Source: Blasia pusilla (Eukaryota > Marchantiophyta > Marchantiopsida > Blasiales). Taken from it: a DNA stretch of 64,000 bases. Below, piece after piece: positions 11,530-25,116 of the stretch (position 1 is the first letter of the stretch; the number at the start of each line of letters is the position of its first letter). Made by a program: the position numbers and the translations under genes. The notes beneath the pieces were generated by a model. The model was not told the DNA's origin and did not search any database. It saw only the letters and a program-made list of their open reading frames with translations. The stretch covers positions 42,408,001 through 42,472,000 of the forward strand of contig CM114272.1 of NCBI GenBank assembly GCA_050084515.1. The letters run 5' to 3'.

Positions 11530-13072
11530 CTTGAAGCCTCTCGCTCTGACAGTTCGAGATTTAGGAGTGGTGGTCGGGTAAGTAAAAGCGGAAGACCCGA
11601 TAGAAGTGTGACTTCTAGATGTGGGACACGAACTGAAGGACGATGGGGCCTTCATAGGGATCGTTCCGAGGGAAGGGGCCGAGCGAAAACGGAGGGGAGG
11701 TGCTGGATTCCTAGGCCAGTGGATGGAGCGGACTGCAGAGTTCAGAGACGAAGGTGGTCTGTCGTACTGTTTCGACTGTGGTCTCGAGAAGGTGTCCGCT
11801 CCTGAATTTCGTGTGAATAAGGAACCTCTCCTGCCGTAGACCGGGTCAGGAGGCTCGATAGAAAGTGACGTCCCATATATTGCAAGGTTCACTCGGTCTC
11901 TTTCCCCATCAAAAGCTGCATATTGGCACCTGTAACAGTCAACCAAAAACTAAAGGTGTTTTGGTCTCGGACAAACGCGCCCAACATGTGCAAAGAGTGA
12001 AAAGGCGTCCAGTTTTGCTTCGCGATCCCCTTCCGAGAGAAACGGTAGTCAATCCTGTTTCTGGCCTCTACCTCTAATTGCTCTATGCTCGGCATCCTGG
12101 GCATCTTCCTGCTGCTCCGTGGTCCCCCTCCCGCAAATACATTTGAGAGACTCGACCACCAACCCCACGATCAGACAAAAGAAAAGGAAATCCATTCTTT
12201 CAGCCTTAGGTTCCTAGATCCACATGTCGCTCGATAGTACCACACACCACACTCCCGACACAAAAGAAAACTGACCAAAATGGCACCACAATCAGGTAGC
12301 AGCAAAATCTCTCGTCCACGTTCTCTCTCTGGTAGCTCTGTTCTAGCCTATTCCCGCTGGATCTCAAGACAAACCCTCCCCACTCTGGTCCTGCCCGCTG
12401 TCAATTTGTCAAAGCGCAGCAGCAGTCCTTTCCGCTAGCAGATAATGCTCGGGCACTTTCCCAGAGGAGAGCACCACCAGCCCTTGTTCTTGTGCCTACG
12501 ACCAAGTGATGCGCCAATCTACCACAGCCCAGCCTTTTCTGTCCTCACAGGACACGGCAATGCCTAGCCAAACAGAAATCAGAAAGTGATCGCAATCTAA
12601 GAAAGAACGGGACCGGTGGAGTAGGGCGTAGCAGAGTAGAGCAACGAGAGTCATTCGGAGCTCTACGCCACACGGTTGGGCTCGACTCTCATTGATTGGT
12701 GATTCTCGGATCGGGGCATGCATGCATGGACGGGCGATCTATCGGTAGTACCAGTCGCGTAGTGGTGCACTGGGAACCTCGGCTCGGGATCTTTTGCTGT
12801 GATGAAATTCCGCTCCTTGCTGCTTCTCCACCTTTCTGGCGCGCATATTCGCCATCGCTGTTGTTGCCGCTCCTTCTCCGCCATAGCGAAAGCTCCACCC
12901 GCTCTCTTGATGCTCCTCCCTCTATCTTCACCGCACCTCAATCAACCACGGCTCACATCAACCACGTAATTTTCCACTACTTCAACCGCCCCGTATCAAC
13001 CACGTACACATCTCCCAGCATTCGACCACACTAAACACAATAATCGTTTCACAACCACGTTCGCGCGCAACT
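11530..13072. promoter_or_regulatory. upstream region of NADP-MDH (5' UTR/promoter candidate)
   Basis: Moderately GC-rich DNA upstream of the NADP-MDH start. The minus-strand frame stays open to 11946, which suits a 5' UTR or longer N-terminus. Short frames on both strands show no domain. No core promoter element could be placed with confidence. Confidence 0.35.
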
Positions 13073-13168
13073 GGGAGTACAACCGCGTGCAACTTCAATC
13101 ATTCACTAGATAACAATAATGGGAGTACAACCGCGTGCAACTTCAATCATTCACTAGTTAACAATAAT
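13073..13168. repeat. two tandem copies of a 48-bp unit
   Basis: The unit GGGAGTACAACCGCGTGCAA... is repeated at 13073-13120 and 13121-13168 with a single difference (CTAGA versus CTAGT). Confidence 0.95.
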
Positions 13169-16100
13169 GGAAATAAAACAAGATCTAAATAAAAAGGGAA
13201 CCCAACCACAATACAAAGAGAAGGGGGGTTGGGGTTGCTAGAAGAGGGAGAAAGGATTTTTTTTAAATACCCTACAAAATAGAGAATAGCACTTATAGCA
13301 TTAAGAATAATGACAGCTATAAGAACTTGATTACAAGTGAAAGGGCCTCTAGGGCATCTTCCACAATTTGAGCCCGCCTCACAAACCCATTGGCTTGGGC
13401 ACACTCCAAAGCAATGGAAATATGTCGTCTGCAATATAAGAATACGGTAGCTAAAGAAAAATCCATTTCTTGAATGGAGAAGATGAGCGCAATGAGTAAG
13501 GAAAGTGTCAAACCTCTACCCCATATCCCAGTACTTCTCTATGGCTTGTGGGACGAATAGATATCCTTCATGAAAACAACTAAAACGTTAAGTCTTCTTC
13601 TTTACTACACCTCCTTGTAGCAATCTCCTTTGTGCTACCACGTATGCACAAATAGACTCTCACACAAGGTTTCTAACTACAACCCTAGCTAAAACATTCA
13701 CCACCATCACCTCAACCTCTTGCATCATATAAATATCAGCATGAATGAGGGAATTCCCCACATAGTGATGCCACTCTCTCTACACTAGGTAGATGCTCTC
13801 ACAAGCAATATATAACATGATATCCCACACATCATTGTGAGCGGAAATCCTCTCACCCCCAACAAGACAATTTTTCAAATGGACACAAAGGGAATCCAAG
13901 CTCCGGCGACACTCATATTGCGTTAAATCAACTACAATTGGTTAAGGGAGGCCCAAACAAAACTGCACACTTGCGGTGAAATTAAGTGGTGCAATATGGA
14001 AAGCCAAAATGAGGGGACGAGCCTACACGCATGAGCAAATTCCCTTCTTGGAGTAAGAGAGAATAAGGATCCAAACTTCCACGAGAATACCCGCATCATA
14101 CATAGTGCATCTAAAAACTGCCTCTAGGCTTCCATCTAAGAAGATTAGAGCCCCAGTGACCAAAGATAACTTAGGAGGAGAAAGTCAGAAGAATTGCTCT
14201 AACCTCATTCAAAAGGGGATTTCCACATATTGTAAGGAAAGACTGTAGGGGAATTTTTTTTTATCCATGTGAGATAGATACTATAGTTGAAGTGGTCTAT
14301 CCATGATAAAGAATTAAGAGCAAAAAAGAGGTGCACGAAGACGCCATTGAGTTGGGACCTTCGTGTGCCCATTCTTGAATAGGCCGATAACTTTGTCGAG
14401 AGAAGAACTACTCCACAGAAGAAAATCAACCAAGAGGATTATCTATGAGGTAGCAACACTATGAGACACGCAAAGGAGTCAAACCCTAAAAGATCTCTAA
14501 ACACTTGTAAGATCCTCCTATCAAACGATAATGGGAGAGTACATAGGTGGCTAGACATCCACATGGTTCTATTGAGATAACGAGGCCATCTAGAAAAACA
14601 AGAGGAGCGAATGCTAAGAGCAACTTGAGGATCACAAATCCTTGTGAGGTCATCAATATGAAGCAAATTAAATCCCTTATAAGTGTTGCCACACAAAACT
14701 TAAGAAAATTGACATGTGGCTCCCAAGTGGAACCCCTAAGATGTGTAGACCTATTTCTATTAAATTAAAGTCAAAGGGTAGGACCGATGAAGACCATGCC
14801 TTTAACTTTCCCACCTTCACCACTAGGCTAATTGGGCGTAAAGTGTTGGAATGCAGAGACAACGATTCTCCAAGGCCAATAATATGAGTATCATTTGTTT
14901 GCAAGGTTAAAGTACAACATAGAAAAGCCTTGAGAGAGAACTTTGACGTAATGAGATGAGGAGAAACAAAAGTGTGATCGGAGGGATCACCTTGACAAGT
15001 ACTATTTTAAGAATCAAAAAATGTAACCTCCTCTTCAAGTTGATAATGATGGAAATAAGGGTACATTGGGTCCCATTGAAAGCCCACACAAAGCAAACGA
15101 GGGTGGCAAATGGGCCACCCACATGATTCACTCAACTCCGCAAAAATAGCCACACAAGACATGTGTTGAAGGAGTTCTCAACATCCTCTTTTCAATGAAT
15201 AACCACCAACTTTAGATATATGTTGAGAGAAGCCATCAAACCCAATGTCACGAGGTCAAAACCGGTCGGGGTGGCAAGTCCCAACCGATGTAGACCTAGA
15301 TATGACTAGAAAGTCTCACTAAAGTTTAGAGCAACAATGCAATTCACCAACCTCAAGAAAACCTTACCTATAGTTATGAAACAAATCCCTCCATCTTCCT
15401 TGGATAGCACTAAGCGTCATCCCACCCCCAACACTTGAGCAATTTTTTTCGAAACTCTCCCTTGAGCTACGTAAGAAACAACCCAGAGCAACTTAGAAAA
15501 TCCATTAGTAGAATCCTCGAGACAAAAGAAATCTTGAAGATGTCCATACACCATGCCTCACAAACCTCTAGAAGACATCCATGGCACACGCCCATGCAAG
15601 GAGGAATGAGGCTGGGAGAAAAATTGTGTGAAGATGGACAAAATGTAAAAAAGTTAGGATTTTGATAACTATCCAAGGATGGAGCTTACGTAGGGCATCA
15701 AAGTCATTAACTATCAAAGGCGCAACATCCATATATAGGGCAAAGAGTGTATGGAAGTTGCAATTACTTGCAAGCACATCCCAACATCCTATAAAGTCAC
15801 GACCTTCTTGCTATAAGGTCATTCGGAGGGAAACCAAGTGAAGTGCTACTTATGATGCAAATCACGAATTCACCTTGAAGAGACTCCCAATTACCTCCAC
15901 GAAAATGACTCAATCATGACTCAATCCCTCTATGGTTGGCCTTCCCTCCTCAAAGAGAGCGGAGACGTAGAATATACCATGAGGACTCATCCACAAGGTT
16001 AAGTGCAATCCTAGTTGGGAGAAGAAAGAAAGCATGACCAAGGTCATCTTTAAGGGCATGGGTAATTCTGTGGAATAACCTTGGGTAGGAAAAAGGTGTG

Positions 16101-16455
16101 TTGAAATAACCCATGACATTGCCCAAATGAGACCTCAACCACTCTTGGGACTCAATATGGGGTGATGCTACAAGAAGCATGGGAGAGCATCCCTGATTGA
16201 CTAGAGGGATCATCCATCTAAATCTATTGGAGTCAAGATGTTTAATTAGCTATAAAGTCATTCCAAAATTCATAGCAAGTGAAGAAGTTGAAAAAATAAT
16301 GATATTTTGTAGCTTGACTTGATGACCCACATAGCCGTAGAAAAGGGATGGACTATGAGGGTGGACATATGGATGGAACTTACCTCAATAGAGATATGAA
16401 CCCCTCCATCAAATCCAAGAAACAACCCCAACCAAAATCTTGCATACCTCCCCTT
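13169..16455 (-). pseudogene. LINE-like retroelement relic (copy 2)
   Basis: Minus-strand frames here are short and broken, but the block shares sequence with the relic at 3835-4900 (best around 15360-15545). Minus-strand translation near 15240-15310 gives LATPTGFDL, resembling the FGVATxGGCE motif before the VDVxNAFN palm motif in these reverse transcriptases. Other open pieces (15950-16213, 15910-16119) carry no domain I can name. A family A LTR abuts at 16456. Limits are approximate. Confidence 0.45.
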
Positions 16456-16848
16456 TGTCACATCTTAGTTAGACGTAGGTAGAGTTCTATCGCGTCGACG
16501 GAATAGAGGATGAGCGGGTTATTCGGGTGTAACTTCGTCCTAATATGTCGGATGAGGTTGGCAACATGTCTATTGCGTGGAGAAGGTCATTTATGGAAAT
16601 TTCCCTATTTTGGTCTTAGTCAATCAGTTGACCTGTTGACCGAGTAAACGGCCACCCAATAACTTATGCACGCAGGTTACTGTTGGGATGGCTATTAGTT
16701 CAGAGCATGAAAAAGTTGTGCGGTCTCGCTGTACATGCATGAGTTCATTTCTTGTATGTGTGTGGATCTATCCATATGTCGGGAAGATCGGTATTGTGTG
16801 AATGTGACCAACGATGCGTATTGTGTAGCAATGTGTATGCACACAACA
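16456..16848 (+). mobile_element. LTR, family A (copy 2, shortened)
   Basis: Starts TGTCACATCTTAGTTAG and ends ATGTGTATGCACACAACA. It matches 2917-3494 in reverse orientation at both ends but lacks about 185 internal bases. No convincing target-site duplication flanks it. Confidence 0.65.
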
Positions 16849-19640
16849 TCTTTCATACTAGCAATTATGGTGCTCAACTCTCTTCCCATCTACGGTAATG
16901 GTCAACCCAAAAAATTTCCCCCATTACTCAAACCTAATCCCCCTCACAAAAACATGCAATGGAAAAGTAGGCACAATGGAAAAATAGGGGATGAGGGTAA
17001 TCAATGAGGGAAACAAGGATCTAGATGGGGAATGACATTCATCTACTCGAGAAAGAAATGATGCCAAAACAATGGTTTGGAACACTTATATGAAGTAGAA
17101 AAAATTGAAAATTTAGCATAACAGAGTAGGAAACAGAATGTATTTATGTAACGGGAAGGGGAAGGGATGAATGATAATGTGAGGTGGATGGAAGGAGCTA
17201 CAAAGAAATCGTTATCATCATAAATAGAACTTTAAGTGACCTGAAAACTAAAATACTTGAGAATATATATATTCTTATTGCATCGTAGGCATCAAGGTAT
17301 AAAGCCACAAGCCTAGGGTTCCGCAAGGTTTTGTTCTCACAAACATCTTGACAAAAACTTGGTGTAACTCATTAGATGAAATTTTTTTGGATAGCTAATA
17401 ATTTGAATTTTTTTTAAACCTATCTTTTTTGTTTAAATTTTTCTTCTGATGAGTTGAATCAAAATACCACCAAAATCTCATGCAATTACCTTACAAGAGC
17501 CTTACAAGGAAAGCACCAAATTTACGTATGAGATCTTTATGCATCCATAAAAAGTCATATCTTCCATGAAGAAAATATTCTTACAAATTAACTATGACCA
17601 CTTACAGTATGCAAATTTTTTTCCGATGGATGAAGCTTAGTGCTCATTCTTCTAAAATTGTAATGGTTGAGACATCTCCATATATATCCTTAAAACAAGT
17701 TTTCTTCCAAACATATATGGAATTTATAACCCTTTTCTAGAAAAAGAAGAGAATTTAATTGGATAGTAGTGAGCATCAAGTAAGCTCATCATGAATATTT
17801 TTCTATATTCAGTTATTTGTCCCGGTCAAGATTTAGCTATCAAATATAAAGGCTTGCACTTCCATTGGTATGTTCATATATGTTAATGACGCCACATTTG
17901 GGGGGAAATAGGTGATTTTGATAGTAAGCACCTAGTATATGAATTGAATCATGACTTACCATCTCCACATCACATGATCATGAGGGTTCAACTAATTGAA
18001 GTATTAGATTGCTAATAAATTGTTTTTCCTTTATGCACAAAAATTCTTAAATTCGTACATTCCTTTCCATTGAAATTTGTAAGAGAGAAAGATAGCTCTC
18101 CATCTCATATTATTATGGAGCTATATGATATTTTTGCATGCATATGACTCTCCCACTTTGCCTATGGCAAGCATCCATGTCCACGAACTTAAGTTCATTG
18201 CAAGGACAAATGAGTCTACTCGAATCAACTCTTTGAGTGATTTCTCTTTCACAAACTCATTACCCGATGTTGGGCAAGATTTCTTGCAACCTTCCGAACC
18301 AAACGCGCATCAATGTGGAACATAAAAACTTTAATGGACCCATACATGGAAACGAGTTGAAATCTTACTAGCAAGACATGAGTTATAGTAAGAGACGCAA
18401 GTAGTGGTGGGCATCTCGCATGATAAAAGTTGAGATATAAAAGAGCATATGACTAAATAAATCAAGGAACCTTATAAGAACTTAACTCCCACAAGAGTTA
18501 GACTCCATGGAGGCTTCAACCTAACTTGGAATCCGATTGAATGTTTAATGACTTTCCATGTCTGGGTTATAGTATGTTGATGCACGATACATTTTGGATA
18601 AATATAATGATATTTAAAATCTTTTTAGGATCTTATTTATTCTAGCGCAACAATCATCTCAACAAAGGCACAAGCAAAAGTTTTTAAATAAGCCTAAATC
18701 GTAATAATGATATATTGGGTTGAGAACCACAACGAACGATTGTAGAGCCATTCTTCGAATGAAGGAGTTAAATTTCCTTGGAATTATATATAGATGAGAG
18801 GGTCTCCATAAGAGTTTGGACAAGAATCCTATCTTGGAAACTATGGGTACTAAATCAAGCACACATGATGGATTGAGAAGTTGATAGAGGAATTTTTGAC
18901 ACCAAGCCAAGTTCACATGAAGTTGACCTTGCATCCTGGTCTAGGGCTCAAATGTTGAGTTTTGGAAAGGTGCTCATTCAAGGTCCATTGGGTAATTGGG
19001 ATCACTAGACCGTATAAATTTTTCTTAATCCTAAACTATCAAAGACCTTCATCTCAAGTCTTGAATGACTTGTATGTGTTGGGAAGTGAAGGGTTAAATG
19101 AGTATATGACTCCTACTAGGTTTGTTGAATTTAAATGGTGATTGAGACCTGCACTACCAAGACCTAAGGTTAGTTGACCTAGACAGTGGTACAACGAGAG
19201 AAGGGGAGGTTGGCTAAAGGGTTGATTCACGCGTCAGTAGGGGAAGCAAGGGTGGCAAAGCTAGACGCCTCTATGCGCACCCATCTTTCGACCAGTCGAA
19301 CTTCTCACTTGCTCGCATCTTGCTTGCTTGTTCACCCACCAACCACCCATATTATCATGCATATCCCTACAAGCAACCAAATTCTCTTGGTGGGAAACTT
19401 TGTCCAAGATCACATCCCCACATGTCCAAGCCCTTGACGAACACCACTTCTATCCACCCTTTCATCTCTCCTATTGTTTTTGTCACCTCATAAGAGACGT
19501 TAGATCTTTCAATATGACAAAAAAACCATACTATCAAACTCATGCAACTAAAGACGGTGACCTCGAATCCTGCTCTACATGCATTGTGAAGTATGAAAAC
19601 CTATGGAAGATTAGAAACCCTAAACGGAAAAACGCCAGAC
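16849..19640. other. AT-rich intergenic DNA, nothing firm
   Basis: Only short frames without recognisable domains (for example 18125-18325 and 19186-19654, plus strand). Probably decayed transposon DNA. Confidence 0.35.
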
Positions 19641-21940
19641 TTACATCTGTTTAATGTAATAACCAGCACCCTCGTAGTGAAAGTTTCCATCATCGTTTTC
19701 TGCAAGGAATTGAGAACACTAGTATCTGCACAATCCATAACTGTGAACTGAATCAGGTAGATACCATTAAAAAAACGGTCGGGAGAAAAAGCGTACTTCT
19801 GTACAACTAAGTTTGAAGTTGCACAACTAGAGCAGGCCCAATTGCGGCTTTGAAGACGTCAATATGAGATCACTCCTGAACAAACTTTGGATATAGAATG
19901 AGAGTAAAACAACAGGACGTCGACAAGGGGTTTACGGGATATATTATGAAGCAGTTCCAAAATGTTGGAATTTGCCAGCAGATTTTAGGAGCACAAGCTG
20001 TCACTGAGTTTTGAGACTGCGGCAATCTGAATTCAGTCAGTCAAATAAGCTAAACTATTATTTAGCTTCAAAGAAAGTAGAGGTAACAAATGGTGAAGTC
20101 CTTACTCAAACAAGCAGCGCCAGTGATGTTGTCTGGTAACCTCGCTTGAGCAGGCGGAAAGCGTCTTGTTGCACTTGGCAGACCTGGAGGCTCCTTCATC
20201 GGTTTTCAAGGTTGTCAAAAAACAGTGGAGTGGTTCAACAGCCGATCGAGCACTTCATAGCATGTCGCATTGGGCTTTACCTTAGCGTCCACTGTCATCC
20301 ACATTTGCATATGAGATGCTGCACACTTCAATTTGACTATGACGAGCAAGCTAATCTTCTAAAATTCTATCGTCTGAATCTTACAGCAAACAGACTAAAC
20401 AGAATTCAGTTGGTTTTTAAAACATACAGTGGAGATTCTCCACCTTTTCGGTCTTATCGGGGATCAAGTACATAATAAACGATGTCACTTATTTTCATGG
20501 CCGCCATGTTAATGATCGACGCCTGAAGCAAGATTTCATCTTTAATCCTTCTAATGACACCAAAGGAACAGTGTTGATTGATTCTTTCCAAATAGAAGAA
20601 GGGACTGCGAGTGGTTAGTCCATTCCTTCTTGTGAAACCCGCAATACAGCAGGCTCTTGCTGCTTTGCATGTAAGAAAGTCAGTGAGAAACTCGACATTG
20701 TGTGATGAATAGGAGAAATCTAACGCGCAACAGATCTATTGTGGAACTGCTCTTGGAGTTGTAGTAGTCGAGAGAGGTTTAAGACTCCATTCACACATGA
20801 TAGTGGAAGATGATTCCTAAGCGCCAGTCTCCTGGAGTCGTGACTACTCAAGTGCACGGAAGGATTTTTCAGTGAGGTTTGTATGGATACTATAATCCTG
20901 GTTACTGAGTTCACAAGGATCGAGGTCAATGAAATTCTGTTGTCCTAGGGGTCGGTTATCAGGACTTGTGAGTGCTGTAGGATGGAAGTTTTGTAGTGTG
21001 CCTCGTAGTGCCAGGGTGTGTAATCCTGTCAACAAAATTAACGTGATGCAGGAACATTTCCGGTGTGTATGCATCGCATGAGTTCACATGAATGTTGCTA
21101 ATTGATTGCATGTGGAATTACTCAAGAATTCCCAGGAGGACTTAGAGGCATCAGATAAGAGATCCTTTTAGCACTCAATGGACTGGTCCTCCTCGTTTGT
21201 TTATGCTACAACTAACACCTAACTTCTAAGCACATTCCCAAATGATAAAGGGAGAGGAAGTGGAAGGGGTTTAAATCTCAAGGTAGCCACCTCCATGTGA
21301 GATGATTTCTGAGGTGAGATTCATCCTCACGTGTTCTGTATTATGATTATGGTACGGAACCATTACACTCGCTACATGAAAGAGCATCTGGGAAATCTGT
21401 CTGGGCATCTTTCCTAAGGGATCACAGTGCTATAGGGAAGATGCTCATGGTGTTCCTTGACTCAGAGGAAAATAAGCCTTTCCTTTCAGAGCAACCTTAA
21501 GATAGGGTGGAGTTGAGCTATTATCACATCACAATCACTGTCGTCGTCTAGAAATGGCACAAAATTTGCACTTCTGTTTTTCAGGCGAACATTAGCTAAT
21601 GAATTTAGTCTATTCATATATGCTTGAGCAAACGGCCAAGCAAGTATGCAAACCATTGACCATTAGGGCCCTCTATAGCAACAAATTTCAAACCCTTCAT
21701 CAGAACTAAAACGTTGAGGTTCATCCCAAAAAGAACTGACTTTTCATTCCACTGCCTTGGTGACAGCTCCAATGCATCTTTATTTATGCAGAATGTAATA
21801 CATCAAGTGGAGGGCTCAGTAATCTCAGCATCACATCTCCCATCCGAGAGAACACTGATTGATGATCATGGCTTATTTGGTTGATATAAAAGGTTTTCTC
21901 AAGGGTTGGTAGAACAAATCTAGAATATCGACTATACTAA
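19641..21940. other. unassigned region with one exon-like segment
   Basis: On the minus strand a segment near 19647-19702 is bounded by TTGCAG and GTAAGT and reads DDGNFHYEGAGYYIKQ in one frame, which looks like a short exon. No partner exon could be joined convincingly, although 20110-20180 (minus) has an open stretch reading QVQQDAFRLLKRGYQT. It may be a gene remnant. The rest, up to the Nudix-like gene's last exon, shows nothing. Confidence 0.25.
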
Positions 21941-23672
21941 TCAAATAGGAGCGCCTGCCATAGCCTTGTGACTAGACCTGAAAAATGAAGTGTAAAAAAA
22001 AGGAGGGAGCATGTAAAATTTTCTTGACTGCTCACCTTCTACAAAAGTCAGCTAGTTCACTCTCTGGAATCCACCTCCAGAAGTGCCTTTTCACACCCAT
22101 CGGGACACAACTGTCCTGTCTCCGTGCATCACCATTGGATGCTCCAGACAAATTGCCTCCATGATTGGATTCATCCTCCTCAGTGGAGAACTCTGTGCTG
22201 GGAAGTTGCTGAACATGAGCAGACATTGTGTGAATCACATATCGAGTCGGTAGACCTGGGTAAGAAAAGGACAATCGTTCTTCCTCCCCTCTTCTATAGG
22301 ATTCAGGAACTATCACCACCCTCTCGCTTGCACCCATATGACCTCCAAGTTCTTCCAATATCCCTCTGAGACATGCTGCCTCCACATGCTCTCCAGGTCG
22401 CATCTTCTCAGACAGAGGACGGTTTCGAGTTCGGATCCTCCCATCAGCCATCTCTTGATATGCTTCTACCAACACATGGCCCGCATCATTTCTGATCTTC
22501 ACACTCACCACATGAGCTGTGCGCTTTGGTGGTCTACAGTCTTCCAGGGAGATCTCCCCTTCTACGAGCTCACACCAGAGATTTGCCACACGCTTTGAGC
22601 CTGGCGCCGTCCCCCATTTGCTGATAATCGATCTTCCCATCCTCTCTTCAAGCCAAAGAGACAGATTTTCTACAGAGCCAATCTCTTCAGCTGTTACACA
22701 TACCGCAGAATTATGACAAAGTTCGGCTTGTGGCCTTTCACGCGCCGAGGTCTGATGATTAGATGATCCAGAACTACTGGTCTCCACCTTAGGAGAGGCC
22801 GACACACTGGTGGCAGCGGAAATATCCACCACAGACGCCCTTGAAGAACCATAATCGTCACCATCTTGGGAGCTTTTGGAACCTATAGGCATCTCTGATA
22901 CAACAGAGGGCAGTTCAGAGCCTGGACCAATGGAAGCCAAGGAAATTGGAGAGTCCACAGACGAAAGTAGAGGTTTCTTAACTACCGAATCAGAGAGGCT
23001 GTGTTGTTCCATGCCTGGGGATGTCTCGGAGACTGAGGTAGGAATTTGAGAAACGAAGGCTGATGCACTCTTGTTCAATGGGATGGGGGTGTTCCTGAAT
23101 TTCAATTCTTGCATGGAGTAGGTCACTTGATTAAAGCTCCCACCTGCAGATTGGAACGGATCAAGTAGTCCAGCCCAACAGTCTTGCCGAGCAAGCTCTC
23201 TAAGAAAGTGAGAAAGACGATTGAGAGTTGCTTGACCTGAGAAAAGAAATTCACTCTCTGGTGCAGCAGACTTCTCCTCCTCTGCAACTGCCTCTCTCTC
23301 TGTCGTTGGGTGACACTTTCTTTCAGTGTCCAAACCATATGAAGATCGTCCTACGCTCGAGAATCTCACCGACTCTGTGGTCCAGCTCCTGCCGACTGAA
23401 TTTGGATTGCAGGAGGAATGACTCAGGCCCACTCCCTTATGAAGTCCAACAATCCCAATTGTATCTCTGCCACCTCGAATTTCTGCAATGCTGGAACTAC
23501 TCACGGAAATACCTGCAATTGGTGAGGTATCCTTAATCGAGAGATCGAAGCAAGCATAATTTTTGCATGAAGGAGCACGGACACTCAAGGAAGAGGCCCC
23601 ATTCACATTCACGAACAAGGAAGCGGTCATTTTGAGCGACCGAACATGGTCACGAACTACACCGCCACCCAT
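21941..23672 (-). CDS. Nudix-fold-like plant protein, probably plastid-targeted
   Basis: A 1.6-kb frame starts at ATG 23672. Its stop lies inside a good donor (AGAAG|GTGAGC), and splicing from 22036 to an acceptor at 21977 stays in phase, adding a short second exon (SSHKAMAGAPI) that ends at 21941. The first 50 residues are Ser/Ala-rich and basic, transit-like; M15 (MTASLFVN) is an alternative start. Residues about 150-330 are Ser-rich and low complexity. The last 200 residues are conserved-looking: SLWLEERMG, SKWGTAPGSKRVANLW, then RPGEHVEAACLRGILEELGG, which resembles a Nudix box but has RG for the catalytic RE. It could be a non-catalytic Nudix-fold protein. Function unknown; identity rests on this motif and general resemblance to plant proteins. 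Confidence 0.68.
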
Positions 23673-24769
23673 CCACCCGCATCATCTTTCCCCAGCACCT
23701 GTTTGTCGACAAATCAAGTAGTTCCCATGGATTTCTCGTTTCTGATCAACGACCACAAGAAAATTCCCCAAGAGGTGTATGTCCGCTGGCTGTTCCTCCA
23801 CCCCTCTTACTTTGCTGGTGTTTCTTGTCTAACCTTTTCTGCCAAAGCAGTCACAAGGGGGGAATCTTTCAGGAACTCCACTCGCGACCAGTAGAGGAAA
23901 CGAATTGACTATGCAACAAGGGGGGTCTCGTTTCCTCACACCTAATCCCAAGCAACGTCTCTCTATCTGTATCTCTATATTGGCTAATAAACACTAGCCA
24001 CAACAATCGATGGCATCTTAACTCAGTAAGTCCAGTCTTCCACGACGCAGTCCAATCAGGATCACAAGATTCTCCTTCTCCGCTCCGTCAGGAGCCCAAT
24101 CGAACCCGATTCACTCGCCGCCGGACCTCTTTACATCCACACGCTCCGGAATCCTCCTTATCTATCTCTACCGCCCAGCAGCTTCTACCTCTCCAAGCAA
24201 TTTCGACCGTCTTCCCACGCAACTACTCCCGACGTCCTAATGCGTAGCGCGGTCCTGACATCTCCCACTCCCTTCGTCTTCACTCCAGCAACCAGTTTCC
24301 TCCTCCTCCTCCTCCTCCAGACACTCGTAAGTCCCTTCCTGCCTTCGCTCTGCGCCTCCCGCACCTTCCGCTCAGAAACGCAGGCGCTCCGATCCAGACA
24401 GGGAGACGATTGCGGACTTTCACTTCTCTTCTCTCCTCTCCTCTTCTCTTCTCTTCTCTCCTCTCCTCTTCCTCTCCAGAGTCTCCACGGCGACAAGCGC
24501 AGCGTACGCGATGTACGTCCGCCTGAGCTATGCTCGGTCTTCTCGGCGCTGTGTGACAGGGCAGATCAATCTGCGGTGGATTCGGATCGCACGGCCGTGA
24601 GGGACGTACGACCCGCCACACCTGAGACACAAGTCCGACCCCCGCCACTTCCACGGCCTAAAAACCTTCAGGAGGAGAGGAGAAGTGGTGTCCGAGATTC
24701 ATTGGAGGGGAGGGACGGGGGAGGGAGAAAAGGAGGAGGGGACGGGGTCCTCGGGGCCTACTAGGGCCA
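23673..24769. promoter_or_regulatory. upstream region of the Nudix-like gene, GC-rich
   Basis: Contains the probable promoter and 5' UTR of the minus-strand Nudix-like gene and a pyrimidine-rich simple stretch (CTTCT/CCTCT repeats, 24420-24480). Long frames on both strands at 24240-24764 reflect composition and carry no domain. Confidence 0.35.
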
Positions 24770-24794
24770 CTCAAAGGACTTTTCAGTTATTTTT

Positions 24795-24850
24795 AAAGAT
24801 AGATATATTTTATATTTTGCTTCAAATATAAATAAAATATATCTATCTTT
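24795..24850. repeat. AT-rich fold-back hairpin
   Basis: AAAGATAGATATATTTTAT is followed after a short loop by its exact complement, with a small indel nearer the loop. It could be a relic of a small inverted-repeat element. Confidence 0.85.
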
Positions 24851-25002
24851 ACGGTAACCAAGATAGGTATTTAGTTGTGTGTTACGGGGAAGCCCATAGA
24901 TTGCTGGGGTTTTGCATTTATTGCGAGACCAGGGATCGGGCAAGCCAATAAGAGGGGACTACCAAAAGTTAGTCTCACAATAAATGCAAGAGCACGGCTA
25001 TC

Positions 25003-25116
25003 TAAGCATTTCGTGTTACGGAAGTTTCCCTAACACAAGTATGCAGCGAGCCCCGTAGGTAAGCATTTCGTGTTACGGCGGTTTCTCTAACTCAAGTGTG
25101 CGGCCAGCCCTGTAGG
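25003..25116. repeat. two tandem copies of a 57-bp unit
   Basis: TAAGCATTTCGTGTTACGG begins both units (25003 and 25060). They differ at a handful of positions. Confidence 0.9.

Noticed and set aside
24240-24764. 174-codon frame on the plus strand
   Set aside because: Low-complexity pyrimidine- and GC-rich DNA with an equally long frame on the other strand; no domain.
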